Source: an uncultured Bacteroidia bacterium (lineage in GTDB: Bacteria > Bacteroidota > Bacteroidia > Bacteroidales > UBA932). From it: 64,000 bases of DNA. This document shows positions 19,081-27,962 of this stretch, piece by piece (position 1 is the stretch's first letter; every line of letters starts with the position of its first letter). Position numbers and translations under genes: made by a program. Under the pieces are notes generated by a model, which was not told the DNA's origin, did not search any database, and was given only the letters and a program-made list of their open reading frames with translations. Location: contig CACZMF010000001.1 of NCBI GenBank assembly GCA_902782225.1, positions 1 through 64,000 on the forward strand. Direction: 5' to 3'.

Positions 19081-19892
19081 TGTCCTAGTTGTTTAAGTGC
19101 TTGATCGAGTGTGATGGCTTCCGATATGTCGAAACCTCCGTTGCGGGTGCGCCTCAGCGACCCGAGGAAGGCGCCGCTGCCAAGGGCTTCGCCAAGGTCG
19201 CGGGCGAGGGCGCGGATGTAGGTGCCCTTGGAGCAGTCCACGCGTATGACGGCCTCCTTCAGGTCATAGCTCCGCACGTCGGCGAGGTTGATGCGGCCGC
19301 GCCCTTCCGTGGCGGCGATGGGCTCGGGGGCCTTGAAGTGCTCGCTGAAACTGACCAGCTGAAGGTCGTAGATGTTGATTCTGGATGACTGGAGAGCGTC
19401 TCCCGGGTCGAATGTCTCGCCGCGCTCCCGGGCCTCGCGAAGGAGCCGGCGGGCTGTCTCGTAGGCGCGCACGCCGTCCACGGATTTGGCGCTGAACAGG
19501 GGAGCGACCTGCTCCTGCTCTCCGGTGAAGGAGGGGAGTATGGCTTTTATCCGCTCTTCAGTGACGCCGTCCGCCGGGCACACGCGGTCTATTTCCTTTT
19601 CGAGGTCGTAGGAAGGGGTGGTGGCGCCGAAGCAGACTCCTGCGAGGTATTGCTTCGGCGAGGCCTGCAGCTGCTCGGCGCGGCGGGTGGCCGGCCCGAT
19701 GCACACCAGCAGAATGCCGGTCGCCAGCGGGTCAAGCGTGCCGGCGTGGCCGACTTTGAGGTTCTTCTTGCCGAAGTGCCTGCAGGCGGCCCATTTGATC
19801 TTGCGGATCACGTCGGCCGAAGTCCAGCGGTACGGTTTGTCCACCGGCAGCACTATGCCGTCGGGATAGTCGGCTATGTCGTTGGAGAACAC
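19077..19892 (-). CDS. truB: tRNA pseudouridine-55 synthase
   Basis: TruB forms pseudouridine at position 55 in the T-loop of tRNAs. The conserved GHAGTLDPLATG motif places the catalytic aspartate at residue 54. A longer frame runs to 19958, but the N terminus there (Arg/Pro-rich) is out-of-frame rpiB sequence. The likely start is GTG at 19892, which overlaps the rpiB stop (TAGTG) and gives 271 residues with a family-like N terminus (YPDGIVLPVDKPYRWTS). Confidence 0.93.
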   Translation of the reverse strand: MFSNDIADYPDGIVLPVDKPYRWTSADVIRKIKWAACRHFGKKNLKVGHAGTLDPLATGILLVCIGPATRRAEQLQASPKQYLAGVCFGATTPSYDLEKEIDRVCPADGVTEERIKAILPSFTGEQEQVAPLFSAKSVDGVRAYETARRLLREARERGETFDPGDALQSSRINIYDLQLVSFSEHFKAPEPIAATEGRGRINLADVRSYDLKEAVIRVDCSKGTYIRALARDLGEALGSGAFLGSLRRTRNGGFDISEAITLDQALKQLGQ

Positions 19893-20323
19893 TATTTTAC
19901 CGGAATCTTTTCGATGCGGCGGGCGTGACGGCCGCCTTCGAAGGGCGTGGCCAGCCACTCGCGCACCATGGACACGACCATCCGGTAGGAAGCGAAGCGG
20001 GCGGGCATCACGAGCACGTTGGCGTTGTTGTGGCCTTTCACCAGTTTTGCTATAGCCGTGTTCCAGGCGAGTCCGGCACGTATGCCCTGGTGCTTGTTGA
20101 GGGTGATGGCCATGCCGTTGCCGGTGCCGCAGATCGCTATGCCTTTCTCGACCTCGCCCTTCTCGACGGCGAGAGCCAGGGGATGGGCGAAATCGGCATA
20201 GTCACAGGAGTCGGGGGTGTCGGTGCCGAAATTCACGACTTCGTGGCCCTTTCCTTCGAGGTACTTGATGAGCTTGAACTTATATTCCACGCCTGCGTGG
20301 TCGTTACAGATTCCGATTTTCAT
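19892..20323 (-). CDS. rpiB: Ribose-5-phosphate isomerase B
   Basis: A 143-residue LacAB/RpiB family sugar isomerase. Motifs visible are the N-terminal CNDHAG, ICGTGNGM (usually CGSGxG), and the HNNANVL segment. RpiB interconverts ribose-5-phosphate and ribulose-5-phosphate. Its start overlaps the end of the glycosyltransferase gene (ATGA), and its stop overlaps truB. Confidence 0.93.
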   Translation of the reverse strand: MKIGICNDHAGVEYKFKLIKYLEGKGHEVVNFGTDTPDSCDYADFAHPLALAVEKGEVEKGIAICGTGNGMAITLNKHQGIRAGLAWNTAIAKLVKGHNNANVLVMPARFASYRMVVSMVREWLATPFEGGRHARRIEKIPVK

Positions 20324-21270
20324 ATTTCTTCTTTGATGTTGTAGCTGTTGCGTTCAGGGGCCGAGCGGGCTATCATTTCGCCTATCAGGCCGGCGAGGAA
20401 GAGCATGACGCCGAGCACTACCGAGAGCAGGGCGAGGTAGAACAGCGGCTGGTCGGTCACGGCCCTGAACTTCAGTCCCTGGGCCTGGTGCACCAGCTTT
20501 GCCACTATGATCCACACGGTCATCACGAAGCCCACCAGGAACATCAGCAGGCCGCTGTAACCGAAAAAGTGCATGGGCTTCTTGCCGAAAGTGGAGAGGA
20601 ACCACAGGCTCTGGAGGTCCAGGAAGCCGTTGATGAAGCGCTCCATGCCGAACTTGCTCTTTCCGTACTTGCGCTTCTCATGGTGTACTTCCTTTTCGCC
20701 TATGCGGGTGAAGCCGGCGTTCTTTGCGAGGTAGGGGATATAGCGGTGCATCTCGCCATAGACTTCGATGCTCTTGACCACATCCTTCCGGTACACCTTC
20801 AGGCCGCAGTTCATATCGTGGAGCTTGATGCCGGTTATACGCCGGGCGGTGCTGTTGTAGAGCTTGGAGGGCAGGTTCTTGGTCAGGGCGTTGTCTTTTC
20901 GGTGGCGCTTCCAGCCGCTGACAAGGTCGTAACCGTCTTCGATTATCATGCGGCGCATCTCCGGAAGTTCCTCCGGGGCGTCCTGCAGGTCGGCGTCCAT
21001 AGTGGCCACGACTTCGCCACGGGCCTTCTCGAAACCGCAGAAAAGGGCGGCGGACTTGCCGTAATTGCGGCGGAAGCGTATGCCCTTGATCCTGGGGTCG
21101 GCGGCAGCGAGTTCGCGTATGCATTCCCAGGAACCGTCCGTGCTGCCGTCGTCGACCATCAATATCTCGAAACTCAGGGAATTATCCTCCATCACGCGCG
21201 CAATGCGCCTGGTCAGTTCCGGGAGAGATTCCCGCTCGTTGAGAAGGGGGACAACTATCGACAGATCCAT
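20320..21270 (-). CDS. Family 2 glycosyltransferase with two C-terminal membrane segments (DPM1/ArnC-like)
   Basis: A 316-residue GT-A fold enzyme: SIVVPLLNE start, VDDGSTDGS nucleotide-binding motif, and MDADLQDAPE (DxD) at about 93. Two hydrophobic segments (about 235-258 and 270-295) anchor it in the inner membrane. This layout fits polyprenyl-phosphate mannosyl-, glucosyl- or aminoarabinosyltransferases. The donor and acceptor cannot be read from the sequence. It lies 3 bp after the DUF4199 gene and overlaps rpiB by ATGA. Confidence 0.88.
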   Translation of the reverse strand: MDLSIVVPLLNERESLPELTRRIARVMEDNSLSFEILMVDDGSTDGSWECIRELAAADPRIKGIRFRRNYGKSAALFCGFEKARGEVVATMDADLQDAPEELPEMRRMIIEDGYDLVSGWKRHRKDNALTKNLPSKLYNSTARRITGIKLHDMNCGLKVYRKDVVKSIEVYGEMHRYIPYLAKNAGFTRIGEKEVHHEKRKYGKSKFGMERFINGFLDLQSLWFLSTFGKKPMHFFGYSGLLMFLVGFVMTVWIIVAKLVHQAQGLKFRAVTDQPLFYLALLSVVLGVMLFLAGLIGEMIARSAPERNSYNIKEEI

Positions 21271-21273
21271 ATG

Positions 21274-21828
21274 CTAAATGTCTTTGGGCACGTCCCGGAA
21301 CGGGTTGCGGGGCGGAATGTTGGCGGAAAATATGGCAGAGAGCACGGTGCCGAAAAGCCAGCACCACACCAGGTTCACGAAGAATGTGATGGTGGGGAGC
21401 TTCGGCACCATCTCGTCGATGGCATCCATCTGGTCGGAAGTGAAGGTGCCGGAATAGGCCTCGCGGACCATATCGATCGAAGACGTGAACATGTCCGGAT
21501 TGATGAAGCTCACCCAGGCCAGGTAGAAGGCCGAATAGATGAGCGCTGAAAGAAGGGCCGTGGCGGTGCCGAAGCGGAAGGTGTCGCCGTTTGCGGCCTC
21601 CGGGTTGGAAGCTGCGAATTTCAGCATGAAAAACTTCATCAGGCGTATGCAGAGCACGAATTTGAACACCCAGAGCAGCAGGCTCAACACGTTGACGATC
21701 ACTCCGATGGCTGGGCCTCCCTTAAGAAGGCCGAGGAGTATGGTGCAGAGCATGTAGCCGATAGAGACGCCACCCAGCACAAGACCGCTGCGGGCTGCGT
21801 CGTTCCAGATAATCTTTTGCTGTATCAT
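21274..21828 (-). CDS. DUF4199 family membrane protein
   Basis: A 184-residue protein from ATG 21828 (MIQQKIIWNDAARSGLVLGG), which fits the family N terminus; the longer frame to 21870 runs across the promoter and is unlikely. Four transmembrane segments are visible (about 13-32, 36-58, 73-96, 145-167). DUF4199 proteins are Bacteroidetes inner-membrane proteins of unknown function often found beside GT2 genes, as here. The promoter motif ends 5 bases before the ATG, so the mRNA would have almost no leader. Confidence 0.85.
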   Translation of the reverse strand: MIQQKIIWNDAARSGLVLGGVSIGYMLCTILLGLLKGGPAIGVIVNVLSLLLWVFKFVLCIRLMKFFMLKFAASNPEAANGDTFRFGTATALLSALIYSAFYLAWVSFINPDMFTSSIDMVREAYSGTFTSDQMDAIDEMVPKLPTITFFVNLVWCWLFGTVLSAIFSANIPPRNPFRDVPKDI

Positions 21829-21832
21829 ACTA

Positions 21833-21840
21833 CAAATATA
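21833..21840 (-). promoter_or_regulatory. -7 promoter element for the DUF4199-GT2-rpiB-truB operon
   Basis: On the minus strand it reads TATATTTG, a full consensus match. It ends 5 bases before the start codon, predicting a near-leaderless transcript. Confidence 0.55.
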
Positions 21841-21852
21841 GATATATTTTTG

Positions 21853-21860
21853 TAACTTTG
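21853..21860 (+). promoter_or_regulatory. -7 promoter element for the thrS-infC operon
   Basis: TAACTTTG matches TAnnTTTG and lies 24 bases before the thrS ATG. It is back to back with the minus-strand element at 21833-21840. Confidence 0.55.
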
Positions 21861-21884
21861 CAGACTGCAAACCAAAACTAATTT

Positions 21885-23672
21885 ATGTTGACAATAGCAT
21901 TTACCGATGGAACCATCCGTCCCTGGGACGATGACGAGGCGAAACACATTTTCTGGCATTCTTCAGCCCACCTGATGGCCGAGGCTCTCGAGAGCCTCTA
22001 TCCTGGCGTCAAGTTCGGCGTGGGCCCTGCCGTCGAGACAGGCTTCTACTACGACGTGGACCTGGGCGACAGGCAGATCAGCGAGGCCGACCTTGCAAAG
22101 GTCGAGGCCAAGATGATTGAGCTCGCCCGCACCAAGGAGACCTTCGAGCGCACCGAAGTCTCGAAGGCAGACGCACTTAAGTACTTCACCGAGAAGGGCG
22201 ACCCCTACAAGGTCGAACTCATCCAGGACCTCGAGGACGGCACCATCACTTTCTATAAGAACGGATGCTTCACCGACCTCTGCCGCGGACCTCACGTCAA
22301 GCACGTCGACGACATCAAGGCAGTGAAACTCACCGCCATAGCCGGTGCCTACTGGAAAGGCGACCAGAACCGCCAGCAGCTCACCCGCATCTACGGCGTG
22401 ACCTTCCCCAAGAAGTCCATGCTCGACGAGTACCTGCAGATGGTCGAGGAAGCCAAGAAGCGCGACCACCGCAAGCTCGGCAAGGAGATGGAACTCTTCA
22501 CCTTCTCCGGACGCGTGGGTCTCGGGCTTCCCCTGTGGCTGCCCCGCGGCGCCGTGATGCGCAACATCCTCGAGAACTTCCTCCGCCGCAAGCAGGCCGA
22601 ACTGGGCTACCTGCCCGTCGTGACCCCGCATATCGGCAGCAAGGAACTCTACGTGACTTCCGGCCACTATGCCAAATACGGAAAGGACTCGTTCCAGCCC
22701 ATCCACACCCCCCAGGAGGGTGAGGAATACATGCTGAAGCCCATGAACTGCCCGCACCACTGCGAGATTTTCCGCAGCGCCCCCCGCTCCTACCGCGACC
22801 TGCCCCTCCGCTTTGCGGAATTCGGCACCGTGTATCGCTATGAGCAGAGCGGCGAGCTTCACGGACTGACCCGCGTGCGCGGCTTCACCCAGGACGACGC
22901 CCACCTTTTCTGCCGCCCGGACCAGCTCCAGGAAGAGTTCGAAAAGGTCATCGACCTGATCCTCTACGTCTTCAAGACCCTGAAGATGACCGACTACATG
23001 GCCCAGATATCCCTGCGCGACCCCAAGAACACCGAAAAGTACATCGGCTCCGACGAGAACTGGGAGAAAGCCGAGAAGGCCATCATCGACGCAGCTGAGA
23101 AGAAGGGCCTCAAGACCGTGGTCGAACTCGGCGAGGCCGCATTCTACGGTCCGAAGCTCGATTTCATGGTCAAGGACGCCATCGGCCGCAAGTGGCAGCT
23201 CGGCACCATCCAGGTGGACTACAACCTCCCCGAGCGCTTCGACCTCGAATTCACCGACGCCGACGGCAGCAAGCAGCGCCCCGTGATGATACACCGCGCC
23301 CCGTTCGGATCCCTCGAGCGTTTCACCGCCGTGGTGCTCGAGCACACCGCCGGACATCTGCCGGTATGGCTCTCTCCGGATCAGGTGAAAGTGCTGCCAA
23401 TCAGCGAAAAATACGCAGATTATGCAGAAAAAGTTTGCAGTTTGCTGAAAAATTCCGATATTCGCGCTTCCATAGACTCTCGCAACGAGACGCTGGGCAA
23501 GAGAATCCGTGAGATTTCCCTTCTCCGCGTGCCTTTGATAGCGATTGTCGGTGAAAAAGAAGCCTCGGAAGGCACCGTCTCCGTGAGGAGGGAAGGTGTC
23601 GACCAGGGCACTATGACTGTCGAACAGTTTGTACAATATATTAATGCAGCGGTAGCTGAAGAATTAGCTTGA
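21885..23672 (+). CDS. thrS: Threonine-tRNA ligase with a strongly shortened TGS domain
   Basis: ThrRS charges tRNA-Thr. The editing domain (HSSAH, then CRGPH) and the class II catalytic core are intact (MNCPHH zinc cysteine, [23 protein letters not shown] motif 2, APFGSLER motif 3), as is the anticodon-binding domain. Bacteroidales ThrRS is usually about 645 residues; this one has 595. The loss is at the N terminus: the first TGS strand ([14 protein letters not shown]) joins directly to [15 protein letters not shown], skipping about 50 residues of TGS. The frame is intact, and an in-frame stop at 21879 excludes an upstream extension. The stop overlaps infC (TGATG). Confidence 0.95.
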   Translation: MLTIAFTDGTIRPWDDDEAKHIFWHSSAHLMAEALESLYPGVKFGVGPAVETGFYYDVDLGDRQISEADLAKVEAKMIELARTKETFERTEVSKADALKYFTEKGDPYKVELIQDLEDGTITFYKNGCFTDLCRGPHVKHVDDIKAVKLTAIAGAYWKGDQNRQQLTRIYGVTFPKKSMLDEYLQMVEEAKKRDHRKLGKEMELFTFSGRVGLGLPLWLPRGAVMRNILENFLRRKQAELGYLPVVTPHIGSKELYVTSGHYAKYGKDSFQPIHTPQEGEEYMLKPMNCPHHCEIFRSAPRSYRDLPLRFAEFGTVYRYEQSGELHGLTRVRGFTQDDAHLFCRPDQLQEEFEKVIDLILYVFKTLKMTDYMAQISLRDPKNTEKYIGSDENWEKAEKAIIDAAEKKGLKTVVELGEAAFYGPKLDFMVKDAIGRKWQLGTIQVDYNLPERFDLEFTDADGSKQRPVMIHRAPFGSLERFTAVVLEHTAGHLPVWLSPDQVKVLPISEKYADYAEKVCSLLKNSDIRASIDSRNETLGKRIREISLLRVPLIAIVGEKEASEGTVSVRREGVDQGTMTVEQFVQYINAAVAEELA

Positions 23673-24262
23673 TGGCAGGACCCTACAGACCCAAGCCGAC
23701 CTTCAAACCGGGAGGTCGCCGTCCGGATCCTCGTCTTCAGAAGAAAGACGAGAACGAACTCAACATAAACGGGCAGATCACTGCTCCGCAGGTCAGACTC
23801 GTGGGAGACAATATCCCCGAGCCCGGCATCTGGCCTATTTCCAAGGCCCTTGAGCTTGCGGACAGTCTCGAACTGGATCTTGTGGAAATCAGCGCCAAGG
23901 CCGACCCGCCCGTGTGCAAGATACTCGACTACCAGAAGTATCTGTACCAGCAGCGCAAGAAGGCCAAGGAGATGAAGTCCAATGCGGCAAAGGTGGTCAT
24001 CAAGGAGATCCGTTTCGGCCCCAACACCGACGAGCACGACTTCCAGTTCAAGCTCAAACACGCCGCAGAGTTCCTCCAGGAGGGCTCAAAGGTCAAGGCG
24101 TCCATATTCTTCCGCGGCCGTTCCATCATGTTCGCCGAGCAGGGCGAGAAGCAGCTCCTCCGCTTCGCAGTGGAGCTCGAACCCTACGGGCGGGCCGAAA
24201 ACATGCCGACTCTTGAGGGCAAGCGAATGACAATGATGCTTGCACCCATCAAGAAAAAATAA
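23672..24262 (+). CDS. infC: Translation initiation factor IF-3
   Basis: IF-3 binds the 30S subunit and proofreads start-codon selection. The 196-residue product from ATG 23672 has the N-terminal domain (NINGQITAPQVRLV), the linker region and the C-terminal domain (IKEIRFGPNTDEHDF). The start is ATG, unlike the rare AUU start of E. coli infC, so the classic AUU autoregulation is not indicated. It overlaps thrS and leads the ribosomal genes rpmI and rplT. Confidence 0.97.
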   Translation: MAGPYRPKPTFKPGGRRPDPRLQKKDENELNINGQITAPQVRLVGDNIPEPGIWPISKALELADSLELDLVEISAKADPPVCKILDYQKYLYQQRKKAKEMKSNAAKVVIKEIRFGPNTDEHDFQFKLKHAAEFLQEGSKVKASIFFRGRSIMFAEQGEKQLLRFAVELEPYGRAENMPTLEGKRMTMMLAPIKKK

Positions 24263-24289
24263 ATTATTAACAATTAATCATCAACAACA

Positions 24290-24484
24290 ATGGCAAAGCT
24301 TAAGACCAATTCCGGTGCCAAAAAGCGTTTCACGCTTACCGGATCGGGAAAAATCAAGAGGAAGCACGCTTACCACAGCCACATCCTCACCAAGAAGACC
24401 AAGAAACGCAAGAGAAATCTTGACCACTTCGCCCTCCTCGAGAAGGCTGACCTGGTGCGTGTAAAAGAAATGTTGGTTCTCTAA
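24290..24484 (+). CDS. rpmI: 50S ribosomal protein L35
   Basis: A 64-residue basic protein with the L35 pattern [10 protein letters not shown] and a central [14 protein letters not shown]. It lies between infC and rplT in the conserved order. Confidence 0.97.
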   Translation: MAKLKTNSGAKKRFTLTGSGKIKRKHAYHSHILTKKTKKRKRNLDHFALLEKADLVRVKEMLVL

Positions 24485-24496
24485 AAGTATTGAATT

Positions 24497-24841
24497 ATGC
24501 CTAGATCAGTCAACTCAGTCGCCTCAAGGGCGCGCCGCAAGAAGATTCTCAAGAGAACCCGCGGTAATTTCCTGTCAAGGAAGAATGTCTGGACAGTAGC
24601 GAAGAACACCTACGAGAAAGGTCTCACCTATGCGTATCGTGACCGCAGGACCAAGAAGCGCAATTTCCGCGCCCTCTGGATCCAGCGTATCAATGCCGCC
24701 GCCCGCCAGTACGGAATTTCCTATTCCCAGTTCATGGGCAAGCTCAATGCGCAGAACATCGGCCTGAACCGCAAAGTCCTCGCCGACCTCGCAATGAACA
24801 ACCCCCAGGCATTCGAAGCTATCATCAATTCTGTAAAATAA
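24497..24841 (+). CDS. rplT: 50S ribosomal protein L20
   Basis: A 114-residue protein with the L20 N terminus [18 protein letters not shown] and the [13 protein letters not shown] motif. It binds 23S rRNA early in 50S assembly. L20 autoregulates this operon in other bacteria; no binding site could be recognised here. Confidence 0.97.
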   Translation: MPRSVNSVASRARRKKILKRTRGNFLSRKNVWTVAKNTYEKGLTYAYRDRRTKKRNFRALWIQRINAAARQYGISYSQFMGKLNAQNIGLNRKVLADLAMNNPQAFEAIINSVK

Positions 24842-24849
24842 GGTAAGAA

Positions 24850-26007
24850 GTGAGCAGGAGGAAGAGGTTCCGTACCAAGAGCAAGTTCTTGAACTGGATA
24901 CTTGACTGGGTGGATGCCATACTGTTCGCAGTCGTGGTCGTCACGCTCATCAACGTGTTCTGGTTCCAGTCCTTCAAGATCCCTTCCTCATCGATGGAGA
25001 GCAGCCTCTACACCGGAGACCATCTCTTCGTCAGCAAATTGACATATGGAGCGAGGCTCCCGATGACCCCCCTGACCATCCCGTTCACGCACAACGTCAT
25101 CGGCGGAAAGGAATCCTATTCCACTTCCGTCAGCTGGAAATACAAGCGTCTTCCGGGTTTCAGGGATGTCCGCAAGGGAGACTACGTCGTGTTCGGCTTC
25201 CCCAACGGCGACACCGTCCTGACCAAAGCCCCGGTAGAAGACTACCACACGCTTGTCAGGTTCCTCGGACGCGAAGCGGCCATCAAGGCCTATGGTCCCG
25301 TGATCGTACGGCCCATGGACAAGAAAGACCACTACGTCAAGAGGTGCGTTGCCACGGCTGGCGACACTCTTGAAGTGCGCGACGGCCTCGTGTGGGTGAA
25401 CGGTGAGCAGCAGACGGTCTGGCCCGGCATCCAGCTCAGCTACAAGGTCACGACGACCGGCAGGGAATTCAATCCCAAGGTCATCGACCAGCTCGGGCTG
25501 AACGTCAGGGAACTTTTCTTCTCACCGGCGCTTCCGGGATATCCCGAAATGCCTCTCACGGCAGAAATGCTCGAGAAGGTGAAGTCGATGAAGAACGTGG
25601 TTTCCGTGGAGCCCGTGCTGCAGGCCGAGTCTTCGGACTACAGGGAGATTTTCCCCTTCTCGCCCGCCTACAGCTGGTCCCGCGACAGCTTCGGCCCCCT
25701 CTGGATCCCTGCCAAAGGCACCACCGTGGAGCTGACCGCCGCCAACCTGCCCCTCTACGAACGGATTATCCGCGACTATGAGCACTCCGATGTCGAAGCA
25801 GCCCTTTCCGCCGGCTCATATACCTTCAAACAGGATTATTACTTTATGATGGGAGACAACAGGCACAATTCGCTCGATTCGAGATATTGGGGCTTTGTTC
25901 CTGAAGATCACATAGTCGGAAGACCGAGCGTGATCTGGCTCTCCACCGACGCGGGACGGAAATTCCCGTCAAATATAAGATGGAAGCGATTCCTCAAATT
26001 TCTGTAG
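24850..26007 (+). CDS. lepB: Signal peptidase I
   Basis: A 385-residue type I signal peptidase starting at GTG 24850, 8 bp after rplT. One membrane segment (about 20-38) precedes box B with the catalytic serine S48 (PSSSMESS). The catalytic lysine is K164 in HYVKRCVATAGD. The late GDNRHNSLDSRYWGFVP motif is present. The roughly 175-residue stretch between the lysine and that motif is long, as is common in Bacteroidetes enzymes. It cleaves signal peptides of exported proteins. Confidence 0.95.
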   Translation: MSRRKRFRTKSKFLNWILDWVDAILFAVVVVTLINVFWFQSFKIPSSSMESSLYTGDHLFVSKLTYGARLPMTPLTIPFTHNVIGGKESYSTSVSWKYKRLPGFRDVRKGDYVVFGFPNGDTVLTKAPVEDYHTLVRFLGREAAIKAYGPVIVRPMDKKDHYVKRCVATAGDTLEVRDGLVWVNGEQQTVWPGIQLSYKVTTTGREFNPKVIDQLGLNVRELFFSPALPGYPEMPLTAEMLEKVKSMKNVVSVEPVLQAESSDYREIFPFSPAYSWSRDSFGPLWIPAKGTTVELTAANLPLYERIIRDYEHSDVEAALSAGSYTFKQDYYFMMGDNRHNSLDSRYWGFVPEDHIVGRPSVIWLSTDAGRKFPSNIRWKRFLKFL

Positions 26008-26014
26008 TTTCCGA

Positions 26015-26046
26015 TTTGGAAATCCAAGAAAATAGAGCGATATTTG
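26015..26046 (+). promoter_or_regulatory. Probable promoter for rpmB-rpmG-DUF4295
   Basis: TTTG at 26015-26018, a 20-base spacer, and GATATTTG at 26039-26046 (one mismatch to TAnnTTTG). It lies 37 bases before the rpmB start. Confidence 0.5.
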
Positions 26047-26083
26047 CGGTCCTTTTAAAGAAAACAATAAAAATCAGATAGTT

Positions 26084-26326
26084 ATGGCAAAAGTTTGTCA
26101 AGTGACAGGAAGGAAAAGGATGAAAGGCAACAACGTTGCCCATTCCAAGCTCCGCACCAAGCGCGACTTCTCCCTCAACCTCAAGAACAAGAGGTTCTGG
26201 AGCGAGGAGGAGCAGAGATACATTACCCTCAAAGTATCCTGCAAGGGTATGAGGATCATTGAAAAGAACGGTCTCGAAGCAACGCTTCGCGACGCTCAGA
26301 AGAAAGGATTGATTAACCTTGTTTAA
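26084..26326 (+). CDS. rpmB: 50S ribosomal protein L28
   Basis: An 80-residue protein with the L28 signature [17 protein letters not shown] and the C-terminal [15 protein letters not shown] segment. First gene of a three-gene ribosomal operon. Confidence 0.97.
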   Translation: MAKVCQVTGRKRMKGNNVAHSKLRTKRDFSLNLKNKRFWSEEEQRYITLKVSCKGMRIIEKNGLEATLRDAQKKGLINLV

Positions 26327-26337
26327 TTTTTAGAACT

Positions 26338-26526
26338 ATGGCAAAGAAAGCAAAAGGAAACAGGGTGCAGGTCATCCTTGAGTGTACCGAGCAGAAGGCG
26401 AGCGGCGTACCGGGCATCTCCCGCTACATCACCACCAAGAACAAGAAGAACACTCCCGAGCGTCTCGAGCGCAAGAAGTACAACCCGTACCTGAAGAAGG
26501 TTACTGTTCATCGTGAAATCAAATAA
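26338..26526 (+). CDS. rpmG: 50S ribosomal protein L33
   Basis: A 62-residue L33 ([23 protein letters not shown]...[14 protein letters not shown]). It lacks the paired CxxC zinc motifs, so it is the zinc-free type. Confidence 0.96.
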   Translation: MAKKAKGNRVQVILECTEQKASGVPGISRYITTKNKKNTPERLERKKYNPYLKKVTVHREIK

Positions 26527-26543
26527 TTAGAGGAGAATAAATT

Positions 26544-26705
26544 ATGGCAAAGAAAGCCGTTGCAACATTCGCAGCCAAGGCCGGTGCTAAGAGCATGGTC
26601 AAGTGCATCCGTATGGAGAAATCTCCCAAGACCGGCGCCTACGTTTTCACCGAGCAGCTCGTAGAGGCCGAGAAAGCCAAGGACTTCTTCACCAACAAGA
26701 AGTAA
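26544..26705 (+). CDS. DUF4295 small basic protein, probable Bacteroidetes ribosomal protein
   Basis: A 53-residue protein (MAKKAVATFAAKAG...MEKSPKTGAYVFTEQLV) of the DUF4295 family, which always follows rpmB and rpmG in Bacteroidetes. Context and basic composition point to a ribosome component; a Bacteroidetes-specific large-subunit protein has been named bL38, and this family is a candidate for it, but that link is from memory and not certain. A purine-rich AGGAGA lies 8 bases before the ATG, a rare SD-like site in this phylum. Confidence 0.88.
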   Translation: MAKKAVATFAAKAGAKSMVKCIRMEKSPKTGAYVFTEQLVEAEKAKDFFTNKK

Positions 26706-26729
26706 GTTTCTGGGTAACAGATAAAAAAA

Positions 26730-26759
26730 GACCGGAGTCCTAAGCTCCGGTCTTTTTTT
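26730..26759. terminator. Bidirectional terminator after DUF4295
   Basis: GACCGGAG/CTCCGGTC stem with a 7-base loop, a run of seven T on the plus side and seven A on the other, so it can serve both converging genes. Confidence 0.88.
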
Positions 26760-27894
26760 ATCGCAATGTGTATCGATGCGTCAGCTCCTCTGAGCTCCCG
26801 GCGTAGAAATCCACATAGACATTCGGACCGTCCACGATGAGTTTGTAGGATCCGGCCGACAGGGCCATCGAGTACTGTTGAATCCCTTCCCTGTATTCGG
26901 CGAACAGGGCCTGGTTGGCCTCTGTCTTCAGTTCGGGCTTCGCGTTGAACAGCAGGGTGCCGTACTGTTCTGCGCCGCCAGCGATTTCGTTGAATGATCC
27001 AAGCCTGTCGTTGGACCACACGCTGCTCATCGTCATCTGCGTGATGCGGCCGCCGTCGCCCCGCCAGTCGAGGAACTCGGTGGCGTGGGTGTGGCCGCAC
27101 AGGACAATGACTTCATTTTCTGCAAGCAGCTTGCGCATCTGCCTGCGCTCGGCGGCGTGGGTGTCATTGCGGTTGCCAAGCAGGAACCACCAGAAGTATT
27201 TTGCGTCGTCGTAGGGAAAGACGGGAGAGTGAGACACCAGGAAGATGTGCCTGGACCCCTTCGCCTCTGCAATCAGCCTTTCGATCCGGGCAATGTCTGG
27301 CTTAGTGAATTTTATCACCACGAAGGCATCGGGCCCCACCCGGAAGAGGAAGTCGCTGCCGGTGATTTCCTGCCCCAGTTCCCTGGAGAGGCGGGCGGGC
27401 ATATATGACGTGTAGGCCCTGGTGGCCACTGCATCGTCGTTGCCCCGGAGGTCGTGGTTGCCGGCCACGGTCACGAACGGCAGGCCGGGCGCAAGATCGG
27501 CCTTGAAGAGATTCATGGCGTCTTCCAGGAAGCGGACGTGGGTGGCGGAGTCTGGAGTGTCGCCCTGGATGAGGTCACCCATCTGGAGCACGAATTCCGT
27601 ATCCGGTCCCACCAGGCGTGAAGCCCTCTCGATCAGCCTCTTGCTGTTCCCCTGCCACATCTTTCCGTTGCGCACGAACTCCTTGCGGTGCAGCGCTTCG
27701 CGTTTGGGATCGGGGTCGGTGTAGCCCGTGTGGTATACCGAAGGGTCGGGGGCATCGTAGTGGGTGTCGCCGAGAATCACCACCGAATAGTTGCCGCCGC
27801 AGGCCGTTGGTGCTTGTGCTGCGGCGAGGAAACTCATCGCCGCAAAGCCTAAACTGATAGCAATTAATGCTATATGGAATGATTTTTTGCTCAT
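26758..27894 (-). CDS. Secreted calcineurin-like metallophosphoesterase
   Basis: Starting at ATG 27894 (MSKKSFHIALIA) the product has 378 residues and a signal peptide ending near AAAQA. All five metal-site motifs are present: LGDTHYD, MGDLIQG, AGNHD, VSHSP and CGHTH. Substrate unknown. It is a single-gene unit with its own promoter (27920-27927) and ends in the bidirectional terminator. It is not closely similar to the two phosphoesterases at 14391-18295, lacking their flanking beta domains. Confidence 0.87.
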   Translation of the reverse strand: MSKKSFHIALIAISLGFAAMSFLAAAQAPTACGGNYSVVILGDTHYDAPDPSVYHTGYTDPDPKREALHRKEFVRNGKMWQGNSKRLIERASRLVGPDTEFVLQMGDLIQGDTPDSATHVRFLEDAMNLFKADLAPGLPFVTVAGNHDLRGNDDAVATRAYTSYMPARLSRELGQEITGSDFLFRVGPDAFVVIKFTKPDIARIERLIAEAKGSRHIFLVSHSPVFPYDDAKYFWWFLLGNRNDTHAAERRQMRKLLAENEVIVLCGHTHATEFLDWRGDGGRITQMTMSSVWSNDRLGSFNEIAGGAEQYGTLLFNAKPELKTEANQALFAEYREGIQQYSMALSAGSYKLIVDGPNVYVDFYAGSSEELTHRYTLR

Positions 27895-27919
27895 AATTAA
27901 ACGTAAAATTAGCAAAAAA

Positions 27920-27927
27920 CAAATCTA
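27920..27927 (-). promoter_or_regulatory. -7 promoter element for the secreted phosphoesterase
   Basis: Minus strand reads TAGATTTG, a full TAnnTTTG match, 26 bases before the ATG. Confidence 0.5.
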
Positions 27928-27932
27928 TATGC

Positions 27933-27940
27933 TATATTTG
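27933..27940 (+). promoter_or_regulatory. -7 promoter element for the small lipoprotein gene
   Basis: TATATTTG, full consensus, 22 bases before the ATG at 27963, back to back with the divergent element at 27920-27927. Confidence 0.55.
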
Positions 27941-27962
27941 TACTAATAAATAATCATTAGTA

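Noticed and set aside
19893-19958. Longer truB start at 19958
   Set aside because: The extra residues are an out-of-frame reading of the rpiB 3' end; GTG 19892 gives the family N terminus and a typical TAGTG junction.
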